Notes under the pieces: model-generated
What the model saw: the letters and a program-made list of their open reading frames with translations, nothing else
Database searches by the model: none
Told to the model about the DNA's origin: nothing
Source of the DNA: Mycolicibacterium llatzerense
GTDB lineage: Bacteria > Actinomycetota > Actinomycetes > Mycobacteriales > Mycobacteriaceae
Direction of reading: 5' to 3'
DNA: 64,000 nucleotides
Assembly: GCF_000878195.1 (NCBI RefSeq)
Contig: NZ_JXST01000001.1
Span: forward strand, 218,126 to 282,125
Translations under genes and position numbers: made by a program
Shown here: piece after piece, positions 1 through 12,680 of the stretch
Position numbering within the stretch: the stretch's first letter is position 1
How the letters are laid out: each line of letters begins with the position of its first letter

Positions 1-85
1 GCCGGACCAGCCCGTCGTGCCGGTGAACACGCAGCAGGCGACTGAGCTGCTGACCAAATCGGTCTCGACGGTCAGGGGTCAGTAA
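1..85 (+). CDS. C-terminal end of an unidentified protein (partial)
   Basis: An open frame enters from the left edge at base 2 and reads 27 codons to a TAA at 83-85, ending in SVSTVRGQ. The next gene (minus strand) has its stop complement starting at base 86, so the two genes abut tail to tail. In M. tuberculosis the gene before the AlkB-like/pmt block is a protein of unknown function (Rv0999, from memory); this could be its homologue, but the piece is too short to tell. Confidence 0.5.
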   Translation, partial: PDQPVVPVNTQQATELLTKSVSTVRGQ

Positions 86-697
86 CTAGCGCACGTCGCG
101 CGGCCGGAACTGGATGCTGATCCGTGGTCCGGTGGGGCGGGCGGTCTTGGGTACCGCGTGCTCCCAGGTGCGCTGGCAGGCGCCGCCCATGACCAGCAGG
201 TCGCCGTGGCCCTGCGGTAGCCGGACGCTGGTGCGCCTGCCGTCCGCGGCGGCAGTACGCGGGCGCAACGCGAAAACCCTTGTCGCCCCGAGGCTCAGCA
301 CCGCGACCATGGTGTCCTGGGTGCTGCTGCGGCCGATGGTGTCGCCATGCCATGCCACGCTGTCGGCGCCGTCGCGGTACAGGCACAGGCCCACGGTGGT
401 GAACGGCTCGCCGAGTTCGTGGGCGTAGGCGTCGTTGAGCCGCACCCGCAGCCGCGCCAGCCCGGGATGCGGCGCCCGTTCCCGGGCCAGGTCGTGGAAG
501 CTGACGAGACGCGGTACGTCCAGCACCTTGTCGTACATCTGGCGCTGCTCGGCGCGCCACGGAATTGCGGTCAGCAGTTCGTCGAACAGGGTGTCGGCAC
601 CCGTGAGCCAGCCGGCGCGGACGTCGACCCAGGCGCCGTCGTCGAGCCACCGCCGTTCGGCATGGTCGAACAGCGAACCCTGAACCGCCAAGGACAC
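86..697 (-). CDS. AlkB-like 2OG-Fe(II) dioxygenase (alkylated nucleic acid repair)
   Basis: A 203-residue protein with the AlkB-type double-stranded beta-helix signature. The HxD iron ligands lie in VAWHGDTIG, the distal iron His in WEHAVPKT, and the 2-oxoglutarate-binding Arg region in GPRISIQFR near the C terminus. Members oxidatively remove alkyl groups from nucleobases using iron, O2 and 2-oxoglutarate. The nucleotide-recognition part (GLCLYRDGADSVAWH) is like short bacterial ALKBH2/3-type proteins. The start is GTG at 697. The gene stands alone, tail to tail with the preceding gene and 41 bp from the end of pmt, which is on the same strand. The precise substrate (DNA or RNA) cannot be read from sequence. 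Confidence 0.88.
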   Translation of the reverse strand: MSLAVQGSLFDHAERRWLDDGAWVDVRAGWLTGADTLFDELLTAIPWRAEQRQMYDKVLDVPRLVSFHDLARERAPHPGLARLRVRLNDAYAHELGEPFTTVGLCLYRDGADSVAWHGDTIGRSSTQDTMVAVLSLGATRVFALRPRTAAADGRRTSVRLPQGHGDLLVMGGACQRTWEHAVPKTARPTGPRISIQFRPRDVR

Positions 698-738
698 CCC
701 GCGATCTTATCGCACAGGCGTTCGATGCGCCGGGGGGA

Positions 739-2277
739 TCACCGCCAGGACGGCAGCACGATCTCCATGTTCCAGGTGGACGGCGAGATCGGCAGCCCGG
801 TCAGGATCGGGTACATCCAGGCGAAGTTGGTGATCACCAGCGCCACGTAGAAGCAGACGACCAGCAGCCCGAGTGTTCGTCGTTCCGGTTCTGTCGATCG
901 TGGATAGAGGATGTCGCCGAGGATCAGCGTGATGAGGATGATCAGGAACGGCGCCATGGGCGTCGCGTAGAAGAAGTACATCTGCCGGTCGATATCGGCG
1001 AACCACGGCAGGTATCCCGCGGCGTAGCCGGTGAGCGCGGCGGCGTACCGCCAGTCGCGTCTGACGAACGTCCGCCACACGGCCCAGGCCAGCACCGGCA
1101 CCGCGATGAACCACATGGCCGGCGTCCCCGCCAGCATCACGGCCTTGACGCACGACTGCGCGCCGCAGCCCGGCACGTTGTTGTTGTCGATGGCGTAGAG
1201 CACGGGCCGTAGCGACATCGGCCATGTCCACGGCTTCGACTCCCATGGGTGGTGATTGCCGGCGGCGTTGGTCAGCCCGGAATGGAAGCGGTAGACGTCG
1301 TGCGTGTAGTACCAGAGCGAGCGCACCGTGGCCAGTGGGCCTTCGCCGATGTTCCGGCCCTCCATGTGCCGGTCGATCGCGGTCTCGGACGCGAACCACG
1401 GCGCGTAGGACGCCAGGTAGACGCCGACCGGGATGAGCGTCAGCGCCCACATCCCGGGCAGGACATCGCGCCGCAGCGCGCCCAGCCAGGGGCGCTGCAC
1501 GCGGTAGGCGCGCCGGGCCGCGATGTCGAAGGCGACGGTCATCAGGCCGAAGAACACCATGTAGTAGAGGCCCGACCACTTGACCGCGAGCGCGAGCCCT
1601 AACAGGGCCCCGGCCCCGAACCGCCACCACCGCACGCCCAGCCGCGGACCCCATACGGTCTCGGCGATGCGGCCTTCGGTCATCGCGACGTGCATGCGCG
1701 CGCGCACCTGGTCGCGGTCCACGAGGAGCGCGCCGAACGCCGCCACAATGAACACCGTCTGATAGACGTCGAGCAGGGCCGTGCGGGCCGAGACGAAGCT
1801 GACGCCGTCGGCGATGATCAGCAGCCCGGCAATGCCGCCCAACAGAGTCGAGCGCGTCATGCGCCGCACGATCCGCGCCACCAGCAGCACCAGGATGACG
1901 CCGCATACCGCGCCCGAGAACCGCCAGCCGACGCCGTTGTAGCCGAAGATCCACTCGCCGATGGCCATCAGCTGTTTGGCGACCGGGGGATGCACCACCA
2001 GGCCGTAGCCGGGGTTGTCCTCGACGCCGTTGTTGTGCAGCACCTGCCAGGCCTGCGGCGCGTAGTGCTTCTCGTCGAAGATCGGGGTACCCGCGTCGGT
2101 GGGTGAGCCCAGGTTCAGGAACCGGGTGATCATGGCCAGCGCGGTGATCACCGCGGTCATGGTCCAGCCGCGCAGCCGGTCGGTGGGGCCGAAATCGGCA
2201 GCGGGCGTCAGCGGCGCCGGACTGATCACGGGGACCTCGCGCTCGGCCTCGGATGCGTCGAGAGCGGGGGCGGTCAC
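739..2277 (-). CDS. pmt: Polyprenyl-phosphate-mannose protein mannosyltransferase (Pmt)
   Basis: A multi-pass GT-C glycosyltransferase that moves mannose from polyprenyl-phosphomannose to Ser/Thr of secreted proteins at the outer face of the membrane. The first loop has GTPIFDEKHYAPQAW with the acidic DE pair expected of PMT family enzymes. HPPVAKQLMAIGEWIFGYNG follows in part, and the C-terminal half carries ADIDRQMYFFYATPMAPF. The frame is open upstream to GTG 2322, which would overlap rsmI. I prefer GTG 2277 (512 aa) because a TACGAT hexamer on the minus strand (2290-2285) sits 7 nt before it, which fits a leaderless start. ATG 2307 is the other option. Length is close to the M. tuberculosis enzyme (about 500 aa). 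Confidence 0.92.
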   Translation of the reverse strand: MTAPALDASEAEREVPVISPAPLTPAADFGPTDRLRGWTMTAVITALAMITRFLNLGSPTDAGTPIFDEKHYAPQAWQVLHNNGVEDNPGYGLVVHPPVAKQLMAIGEWIFGYNGVGWRFSGAVCGVILVLLVARIVRRMTRSTLLGGIAGLLIIADGVSFVSARTALLDVYQTVFIVAAFGALLVDRDQVRARMHVAMTEGRIAETVWGPRLGVRWWRFGAGALLGLALAVKWSGLYYMVFFGLMTVAFDIAARRAYRVQRPWLGALRRDVLPGMWALTLIPVGVYLASYAPWFASETAIDRHMEGRNIGEGPLATVRSLWYYTHDVYRFHSGLTNAAGNHHPWESKPWTWPMSLRPVLYAIDNNNVPGCGAQSCVKAVMLAGTPAMWFIAVPVLAWAVWRTFVRRDWRYAAALTGYAAGYLPWFADIDRQMYFFYATPMAPFLIILITLILGDILYPRSTEPERRTLGLLVVCFYVALVITNFAWMYPILTGLPISPSTWNMEIVLPSWR

Positions 2278-2300
2278 GTCAGCGATCGTAGGCTGTCCCG
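2278..2300. promoter_or_regulatory. Compact divergent promoter between pmt and rsmI, leaderless in both directions
   Basis: The 23 bp hold TAGGCT (2289-2294, plus), 6 nt before the rsmI GTG, and TACGAT (2290-2285, minus), 7 nt before the GTG at 2277. Both fit the TAnnnT -10 element of mycobacterial leaderless transcripts. The two hexamers overlap by two bases, so initiation in the two directions may be mutually exclusive. Confidence 0.5.
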
Positions 2301-3155
2301 GTGACATCAGTTTCTGGTCCACTAGCGGACGCCGGTCGGCTGCTGCTCGCGGCCACTCCGTTGGGCCAGCCCGGCGACGCTTCGGCCCGCCTGATCGAGG
2401 CGCTGGGCAGTGCCGACGTGATCGCCGCCGAGGACACCCGACGGGTGCGCGCGCTGGCGGCGTCGCTGGATGTCCGTCCTGCTGGACGCATCGTCAGCTT
2501 CTTCGACCAGAACGAGGCGTCCCGGGTGGCGGGGCTGGTCGAGGCGGTCGCCGCGGGCGAGACCGTGCTGGTCGTCAGTGATGCCGGGATGCCGCTGATC
2601 AGCGATCCGGGCTACCGCTTGGTGGCGGCGTGCGCCGAGGCCGGTCTGCCGGTCAGCTGCCTGCCTGGTCCGTCCGCGGTGACGACGGCGCTGGCGGTGT
2701 CCGGGCTGGCGTCGGACCGGTTCTGCTTCGAGGGCTTCGCACCGCGCAAGGGCCGGGCGGCATGGCTGGCCGGGTTCGCGGCGGAGCGACGGACGTGTGT
2801 GTTCTTCGAGTCACCGCGCCGCCTGGCCGAGACCTTGGCCGAGGCAGTGACTGCACTGGGGCCGGATCGGCGCGCTGTGGTGTGCCGCGAGCTGACCAAG
2901 ACCCACGAGGAGATCAAGCGCGGGACGCTGGGGGAGCTGGCCGAGTGGGCCGCCGACGGCGTGCTCGGTGAGATCACCGTGGTGCTGGCGGGGGCGACGC
3001 CGGTGGCGGACATCGACGCGTTGGTTGCGCTGGTGCAGGAATTGGTCGACGACGGAGCGCGCGTCAAAGACGCCTGCGCCCAGGTGATCGCCGAGCACCC
3101 CGGTGCGCCGTCACGCCGCGAGCTTTACGACGCCGTCCTCAAGTCCCGCGACTGA
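2301..3155 (+). CDS. rsmI: 16S rRNA (cytidine1402-2'-O)-methyltransferase RsmI
   Basis: A 284-residue tetrapyrrole-methylase-fold SAM methyltransferase. It 2'-O-methylates C1402 in the decoding centre of 16S rRNA. Family marks visible are the N-terminal LLLAATPLGQPGDAS strand-loop, AAEDTRR, VVSDAGMPLISDPGYRL (SAM/substrate loop), PGPSAVTTALAVSGL, FEGFAPRKG and the later FFESPRR and CRELTKTHEE. Length matches the family. The start is GTG 2301, with no Shine-Dalgarno but a TAGGCT -10 placed for leaderless translation. It is divergent from pmt, as in M. tuberculosis (Rv1003, from memory), and convergent with pabB across a long hairpin. Confidence 0.95.
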   Translation: MTSVSGPLADAGRLLLAATPLGQPGDASARLIEALGSADVIAAEDTRRVRALAASLDVRPAGRIVSFFDQNEASRVAGLVEAVAAGETVLVVSDAGMPLISDPGYRLVAACAEAGLPVSCLPGPSAVTTALAVSGLASDRFCFEGFAPRKGRAAWLAGFAAERRTCVFFESPRRLAETLAEAVTALGPDRRAVVCRELTKTHEEIKRGTLGELAEWAADGVLGEITVVLAGATPVADIDALVALVQELVDDGARVKDACAQVIAEHPGAPSRRELYDAVLKSRD

Positions 3156-3163
3156 CAGTTCTT

Positions 3164-3226
3164 CCGCGAGCAGACGCAAAACTGTCGTTTTCCCGCGAAA
3201 TTCGACAGTTTTACGTCTGCTCGCGG
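3164..3226. terminator. Long-stem bidirectional hairpin between rsmI and pabB
   Basis: Arms 3164-3187 and 3203-3226 are inverted repeats of 24 bases with one mismatch, around a 15-nt loop. A T-run follows the inner stem in both directions. It fills almost the whole gap between convergent rsmI and pabB, so a shared terminator is the simplest reading. Confidence 0.75.
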
Positions 3227-3230
3227 ATGG

Positions 3231-4418
3231 TCAGGGGCCGACGATGGCGGCGGCCTTGTGGAGGCACTCTTCCCACTCGCGGTCGGGGTCGGAGTCGGCG
3301 GTGATGCCGCCGCCGACGCCGAGGATCGCCGCGCCGTCGGCGTCGAATTCCACCGTGCGGATCGCGACGTTCAGTTCGGTGCCGGCCAGGGGTGACGCCA
3401 AACCGACGGTCCCGCAATAGATTCCGCGATCGTAGGGTTCCCATTCGGCGAGGAGTTCGCGGGCGCGGCATTTCGGGGTGCCGGTGACGGAGGCGGGCGG
3501 GAAGGTGGCGTCCAGTACCGCCGACATCGGCGTCGCGGCCGGAACCTGTGCGGTCACCGTGGACACCAGGTGCCAGACGCCCGGGGCGGGTTTGACCGCG
3601 AGCAGTTCGGGAACCCGGACCGACCCGGTGGTGGCGACGCGGCTCAGATCATTGCGGACCAGGTCGACGATCATGATGTTCTCGGCGACGTCCTTGACCG
3701 ACGACGCCAGCTCCGACGGCGAATGGTAAAGGGGGAGCGTGCCTTTGATGGGGCTTGAGGTGACGACCTCGCCGCGGCGGCTCAGGAACAGCTCCGGCGA
3801 CAGCGACGCCACCGCACCCCACTCGCCCGCGACGAATGCGGCCCGGGCGGGCGCGGTCCGGGCGACGGCATCGACGAAAAAGTCAACGGGTGCACCGGTT
3901 ATCCGTCCGGTGAAGCGGGTGCAGACGCAGGCCTGGTACACCTCGCCGGCGGCGATCGCCTCCAGGCAGGCCAGCACGCCGGCGCGGTGACTGGCGCGGT
4001 CCGGCGGACACCAGTCGATCGAGTACGGCGCGGGCGCCGCCGGTTCCAGGTCGGCGAGCCAATCGGGAAGCGCTGCCCCGGAAAGGCTTTCGTACCACCA
4101 GTGCCCGGCCGCGTCTTGCCGGAGCACGCAGTCCGACCAGCCGCCCGCGGCCATCGGGATGCGGCCGACACCGTCCGGGTACGACAGGTAGCCGAACCAG
4201 CCGCCGCCGATCACCTCGCCGGAACCCGCTGGTGCATCGAAGACTTCGGTGGCGGTCGCCGGCTCGATGGAGACGCTCGGCGCGATGACGGCCGTCGCGC
4301 CGAACCAGTCACCCAGCAGCGCGGCCGGCGGAGGCAGGCTGCGCCGAGCGGCGGCGTCGGCGACAGCCTTCAAGACCCCCGGGGCGGCGCCCAGGTCGGC
4401 CAACCGCTCGACTCGCAC
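3231..4418 (-). CDS. pabB: Aminodeoxychorismate synthase component I (PabB)
   Basis: A chorismate-binding enzyme of the anthranilate synthase I/PabB family that aminates chorismate to 4-amino-4-deoxychorismate for folate synthesis. SSPIKGTLPL carries the PIKGT motif whose lysine marks PabB rather than TrpE (PIAGT). VTGTPKCRARELL, DLVRNDLSRV and GVGGGIT are further conserved blocks. I chose GTG 4418 (395 aa), giving MRVERLADLG, because the upstream extension to 4472 would run into the end of the sigma factor gene. With this choice the gap to that gene's stop is 13 bp. The gene lies downstream of the sigma factor on the same strand and may be partly co-transcribed. Confidence 0.9.
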   Translation of the reverse strand: MRVERLADLGAAPGVLKAVADAAARRSLPPPAALLGDWFGATAVIAPSVSIEPATATEVFDAPAGSGEVIGGGWFGYLSYPDGVGRIPMAAGGWSDCVLRQDAAGHWWYESLSGAALPDWLADLEPAAPAPYSIDWCPPDRASHRAGVLACLEAIAAGEVYQACVCTRFTGRITGAPVDFFVDAVARTAPARAAFVAGEWGAVASLSPELFLSRRGEVVTSSPIKGTLPLYHSPSELASSVKDVAENIMIVDLVRNDLSRVATTGSVRVPELLAVKPAPGVWHLVSTVTAQVPAATPMSAVLDATFPPASVTGTPKCRARELLAEWEPYDRGIYCGTVGLASPLAGTELNVAIRTVEFDADGAAILGVGGGITADSDPDREWEECLHKAAAIVGP

Positions 4419-4431
4419 GCCCCACAGCTTG

Positions 4432-5349
4432 TCAGACGGTGCGGCGGATCTCCCGCTCGACCAGCACTCCACCGAGCTTGTCGGGATTGCGCATGGCGTA
4501 GAAGTGGCTGATCTGGCCGTCCTCGATCTCGATCAGGATGATGCCCTCGAGCTTCTCGCCGAGGTACAGCACCAACGCCGGGGCGTTGTTGTAGGTCGCG
4601 AGGTCGATGCGGGCCTCGGCGTAACCTCCGGCACTGCGGATGAGCCCCAGCACCAGGCGCCCCACCCTGTCGGGTCCGTACACCGGCCGACGGGCGGCAC
4701 TGACCTTGCCGTCGCTGTCGGCGGTCCAGGTGACATTCGGAGCCAGCAGCGTCATCAGGCCGTCCAGGTCGCCGGTCGCGGCCGCCGTCAGGAACTGGGT
4801 GGTCACTTCCGCGGACTTTTCGGTATCGGGCGTGAACCGCTTGCGCCGCGCCTGCACATGCTCGCGGGCCCGGTGCGCCACCTGCCGCACCGCCGCGGTG
4901 GATTTGCCTACGGCCCCGGCGATTTCGTCGTAGTCGAACCCGAATACCTCGCGCAGCACGAACACCGCCCGCTCGTCGGGGCCCAGGGTCTCCAGGACCA
5001 CCAGCATGGCCATCGAAACCGATTCGGCGAGAACGACATCTGACGAGGCATCGCGCTCGTCGAGCAGCAGTGGCTCGGGCAGCCATGGGCCGACGTACTC
5101 CTCCCGGCGCCGCGCGCCGGCCCGCAATGCGTTCAACGCCTGCCGGGTGACCAACTGGGCCAGATAGGACTTGGTGTCCCGTACCGTCTCGAGATCGACG
5201 TCGGCCCACCGCAGATAACTGTCCTGCAGTACGTCGTCGGCTTCCGTTGCGGAGCCAAGGATTTCGTAGGCGATGGTGAAGAGCAGCGGCCGCAGGTGGG
5301 TGAACCGCTCGGCGTGTTCACCCCCTGCCGCCCCGGCAGCACTGGTCAT
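4432..5349 (-). CDS. ECF41-type RNA polymerase sigma factor with fused SnoaL-like domain (SigJ-like)
   Basis: A 305-residue protein. Residues about 10-75 are sigma region 2 (LRPLLFTIAYEILGSATEAD, LQDSYLRW). About 110-165 is region 4 (DEIAGAVGKSTAAVRQVAHR), and the last 120 residues form a SnoaL-like NTF2-fold extension. Three marks recalled for group ECF41 are visible: WLPEP in the linker, a DGGGK-like DSDGK, and NPDKL near the C terminus. In that group the extension replaces an anti-sigma factor and tunes activity. The start is ATG 5349, overlapping the TGA of the upstream flavoprotein gene (ATGA), so translation is coupled. The upstream in-frame extension lies over that gene and is rejected. 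M. tuberculosis SigJ belongs to the same group. Confidence 0.9.
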   Translation of the reverse strand: MTSAAGAAGGEHAERFTHLRPLLFTIAYEILGSATEADDVLQDSYLRWADVDLETVRDTKSYLAQLVTRQALNALRAGARRREEYVGPWLPEPLLLDERDASSDVVLAESVSMAMLVVLETLGPDERAVFVLREVFGFDYDEIAGAVGKSTAAVRQVAHRAREHVQARRKRFTPDTEKSAEVTTQFLTAAATGDLDGLMTLLAPNVTWTADSDGKVSAARRPVYGPDRVGRLVLGLIRSAGGYAEARIDLATYNNAPALVLYLGEKLEGIILIEIEDGQISHFYAMRNPDKLGGVLVEREIRRTV

Positions 5350-6515
5350 GCGGTGACAGCCTCTGCCAGACGCTCGGCCCGCTTGCCACCCTTCATCACG
5401 AACACCGCGCTCGGCTTGTTTGCCGCGCGCCGGATGCCCCACAGCGTGCCCTTGCAGATGGCTTCCTTCAGCTTGGCGCCGACCCGTCCACCGATGTAGT
5501 AGTTCGTCGACGAATCGTCCTTGCGGGCGATCTGGATGGTCGCTGCGTGGCGGCCCAGGCTGGTGCACGATCCGGCGAACACCGGGTCCAGTGGCGCCGG
5601 CTCGGTGCCGGCGATGCGGCTCAGCACGGTGCCCACCGCGGTCACGGTGAGCGGGCTCGAGGCCTGGCAGCTCATCCGCAGCGGCTGTCCCGACGGCGCG
5701 GCAGCGTCACCGGTGGCCACGATCCGTGGATCGTCGATGCTGGTCAGGGTTTCGTCCGTCAGCAGCCGGCCCAGTTCGTCGGTGCGCAGCCCGCTGGCGG
5801 CGGCCAGCTCCGGGGTGCCGAAGCCGGCGGTCCACACCGTCACGGCGCTGCTGATGAAGCGTCCGTCGGCCAACGTCACCCGGTTGGCGGTGATGGAGCT
5901 GACGTCACCCTCGATGACCGTCACACCCAGCTTGGCGAGGGCCTTGGCCACCGAGCGGCGTGCCGGTGCGCTCATCGAAGGTGCCAGCTTGCTGCCGACC
6001 AGCACGACGTTGCGGCCGGCCTCGGCGAATTCGGAAGCGGCCTCGATGCCGGTCAGACCGGCGCCGACGACCACCATCTGCGCGGACAGCGGCACGTCCT
6101 GCAGCCGGGCTGCCAGCCGCTCGGCCTGCTCGAATTCGGCCAGCGGATAGGCGAATTCGGTGGCGCCGGGCACCGACGCCGGCACGGCTCCGGTACTGCC
6201 GACGGCATAGATCAGGTAGTCGTAGTCCAGGGTGTCCCCGGACGCCAGCTCGACGGTGCGGGTTGCGGCGTCGATCCGCGTGGCGGTGTCCACCACCAGG
6301 CGCACGTCGTCGGCGAGCAGCGTGTCGTAGCCGACGGTGGCGTCGTAGTTCCCGGCCACGTGCTGGTGCAGGCGGATGCGCTCGACGAACTTGGGCCGCG
6401 GGTTCACCAGGGTGACTGCCACGTCATCACGCATCCGAACGTGATTGGCCGCCAGCGCACCGGCGTAGCCGCCGCCGATGACGACGACGCGGTTGGGCTT
6501 CTGGTTTCCGGTCAT
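5346..6515 (-). CDS. FAD-dependent pyridine nucleotide-disulfide oxidoreductase (NDH-2-like), ECF41 partner
   Basis: A 389-residue two-dinucleotide-binding flavoprotein. VVVIGGGYAGALAANHV near the N terminus binds FAD, MVVVGAGLTGIEAASEF in the middle binds NAD(P)H, and ATGDAAAPSG is the second FAD contact. No CxxxxC redox disulfide follows the first motif, so it resembles NADH dehydrogenase type 2 or AIF-like enzymes rather than disulfide reductases. The electron acceptor is unknown. The start is ATG 6515, with AAGGAG 8 nt upstream; GTG 6518 is possible. It overlaps the sigma gene by 4 bp. ECF41 genes are typically found next to oxidoreductase, epimerase or carboxymuconolactone decarboxylase genes, so this is the likely regulated partner. 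Confidence 0.85.
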   Translation of the reverse strand: MTGNQKPNRVVVIGGGYAGALAANHVRMRDDVAVTLVNPRPKFVERIRLHQHVAGNYDATVGYDTLLADDVRLVVDTATRIDAATRTVELASGDTLDYDYLIYAVGSTGAVPASVPGATEFAYPLAEFEQAERLAARLQDVPLSAQMVVVGAGLTGIEAASEFAEAGRNVVLVGSKLAPSMSAPARRSVAKALAKLGVTVIEGDVSSITANRVTLADGRFISSAVTVWTAGFGTPELAAASGLRTDELGRLLTDETLTSIDDPRIVATGDAAAPSGQPLRMSCQASSPLTVTAVGTVLSRIAGTEPAPLDPVFAGSCTSLGRHAATIQIARKDDSSTNYYIGGRVGAKLKEAICKGTLWGIRRAANKPSAVFVMKGGKRAERLAEAVTA

Positions 6516-6549
6516 CACTGCATCTCCTTCGGGTTGGTTATGCCCTCAA

Positions 6550-6576
6550 GACACCAGCGGCGCCGGGAATGTGACA
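6550..6576 (-). promoter_or_regulatory. Candidate ECF41 sigma-dependent promoter
   Basis: Read on the minus strand, TGTCACA (6576-6570) is followed after exactly 16 nt by TGTC (6553-6550). The consensus I recall for ECF41 is TGTCACA-N16-CGTC, so only one base differs. It lies about 35 bp before the flavoprotein start, which suggests the flavoprotein-sigma pair is autoregulated. Confidence 0.7.
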
Positions 6577-6639
6577 AACCTACCCGCAGATGTGGCCCAG
6601 ATCACTCGGTACCGGCATCGATCGCGGTCAACGCCCAGG

Positions 6640-8004
<1,365 letters not shown>

Positions 8005-9582
8005 CTACTCCTTGGTCTCCGCTTGGTAGCGGGGAAAAACGCCTTCGGGTGTCGGCAGCACCGTTCCCGGTGCCAGTCGGGTACCGACGGCGCGGAAGTC
8101 CCGCGCCGAGACGTCCTGCCCAAGAAGATCGAGCAGCTTCCCCCCTGATGCCGGCATCACCGGCTGCACCAGCAGCGCGGCGATCCGGACCGCCTCCAGC
8201 GTCGTGTATAGCACCGTGCCGAAGCGGGCCTGGTCCGACTCAGCGGGAGACTTGCGCAGCACCCACGGCTCTTCGGCCGAGAAGTAGCGGTTGGCCGCGC
8301 CCAGCATCAGCCAGATCGCCTCGAGTGCCAGGTGCATGGCCGGCACGTCGTAGTGGCCGCGCACGGTGTCCAGCAGAGCATCGGCCTGCTTGAGCAACTC
8401 GAGGTCGGCGGCGGTGAATTCGCCTGGCTCCGGGACGATTCCGCCGAGGTTCTTGTTGACCATCGACAGCGAGCGCTGCGCCAGGTTGCCCAGCTCGTTG
8501 GCCAGGTCGGCGTTGATCCGGCCGATGATGGCTTCCTCGCTGTAGCTGCCGTCCTGGCCGAAGGACACCTCGCGCAGGAAGAAGTAGCGCACCTGGTCCA
8601 GTCCGAAGGCGTCGATGAGTGCGATGGGGTCCACCACGTTGCCCACCGACTTGCTCATCTTCTCGCCCTTGACGTTGATGAAGCCGTGCGCGAAAACCCG
8701 TTCCGGGAGGGCGATTCCGGCCGACATCAGGAATGCCGGCCAGTACACACTGTGGAACCGGATGATGTCCTTGCCGATCATGTGCAGGTTCGCGGGCCAG
8801 TACCTCTCGAAGGCCTCGCCCGCGGTGTCCGGAAAGCCAACGCCCGTCAGGTAATTCGTCAGCGCGTCCACCCACACGTACATGACGTGCTCGGGGTGGT
8901 CGGGGACCGGGACGCCCCAGTCGAACGTGGTCCGCGAGATCGACAGGTCCTTGAGTCCGCCCGAGACGAAGCTGACGATCTCGTTGCGGCGCACATCGGG
9001 GCCGATGAACTCGGGGTGCTCCTCGTAGTGCGCCAGCAGCCGGTCGGTGTAGGCCGACAGCTTGAAGAAGTAGGTCTGCTCCTCGGTCCAGGTGACCGGC
9101 GTGCCGGTCTCGATGGCGAAGCGGCCGCCGTCCCGGACCTCGGTCTCATCCTCGGCGAAGAAGCGCTCGTCGCGGATGGAGTACCAACCCGCGTAGGTGC
9201 CGAGGTAGATGTCCCCGGCCTCGTTCATCCGTCGCCAGATCTCCTTGGACGCCTCGTAGTGGTCGGCGTCGGAGGTGCGGATGAACCGGTCGAAGGAGAT
9301 GTTGAGCTTCTCCTGCAGGGCCTGGAACACGTCGGAGTTGCGATTGGCCAGCTCGGCTGCCGAGATGCCCTCGGCCGCGGCGGCCTCGGCCATCTTCTGG
9401 CCGTGCACGTCGGTGCCGGTCAGGTAGCGGACGTCGAAGCCGTCGAGCCGCTTGAACCGGGCGATCGCGTCGGTGGCGATGTACTCGTAGGCGTGCCCGA
9501 TGTGCGGCGCGCCATTCGGGTAGGCGATGGCGGTCGTGATGTAGAAGGGCCCCTGGGCGCCGGGGGAATTCTGGCTGCTCAT
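8005..9582 (-). CDS. metG: Methionyl-tRNA synthetase
   Basis: A 525-residue class I aminoacyl-tRNA synthetase that charges tRNA-Met and initiator tRNA. The HIGH signature is [11 protein letters not shown] near residue 20, and the KMSKS loop is [10 protein letters not shown]. An anticodon-binding helical domain follows ([15 protein letters not shown]). The C-terminal EMAP-like dimerisation domain of some MetRS is absent, as is usual in mycobacteria. The start is ATG 9582, with GGGGG a few bases upstream. The TAAGGT element that could drive it is shared, as a palindrome, with divergent tatD. Confidence 0.97.
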   Translation of the reverse strand: MSSQNSPGAQGPFYITTAIAYPNGAPHIGHAYEYIATDAIARFKRLDGFDVRYLTGTDVHGQKMAEAAAAEGISAAELANRNSDVFQALQEKLNISFDRFIRTSDADHYEASKEIWRRMNEAGDIYLGTYAGWYSIRDERFFAEDETEVRDGGRFAIETGTPVTWTEEQTYFFKLSAYTDRLLAHYEEHPEFIGPDVRRNEIVSFVSGGLKDLSISRTTFDWGVPVPDHPEHVMYVWVDALTNYLTGVGFPDTAGEAFERYWPANLHMIGKDIIRFHSVYWPAFLMSAGIALPERVFAHGFINVKGEKMSKSVGNVVDPIALIDAFGLDQVRYFFLREVSFGQDGSYSEEAIIGRINADLANELGNLAQRSLSMVNKNLGGIVPEPGEFTAADLELLKQADALLDTVRGHYDVPAMHLALEAIWLMLGAANRYFSAEEPWVLRKSPAESDQARFGTVLYTTLEAVRIAALLVQPVMPASGGKLLDLLGQDVSARDFRAVGTRLAPGTVLPTPEGVFPRYQAETKE

Positions 9583-9591
9583 GTTGCCCCC

Positions 9592-9601
9592 ACCTTAAGG
9601 T
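9592..9601. promoter_or_regulatory. Palindromic bidirectional -10 element (metG / tatD)
   Basis: ACCTTAAGGT is a perfect 10-bp palindrome. It reads TAAGGT on both strands, 6 nt before the tatD GTG and 9 nt before the metG ATG. Both placements suit near-leaderless initiation from one shared site. Confidence 0.5.
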
Positions 9602-9607
9602 GTCGCT

Positions 9608-12614
<3,007 letters not shown>

Positions 12615-12668
12615 GCCTGTCTGACAGGGTTTCTCACCACTTGGTGTTGTGGCCCTCGCCGCGGGCGT

Positions 12669-12680
12669 TACTGTCGTGAC
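12669..12680 (+). promoter_or_regulatory. Leaderless-type -10 element of ispE
   Basis: TACTGT (12669-12674) ends 6 nt before the ispE GTG at 12681, and there is no Shine-Dalgarno. The 66-bp gap after rsmA also holds the small inverted repeat CCTGT-CTG-ACAGG at 12616-12628, so ispE may have its own promoter. Confidence 0.45.
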
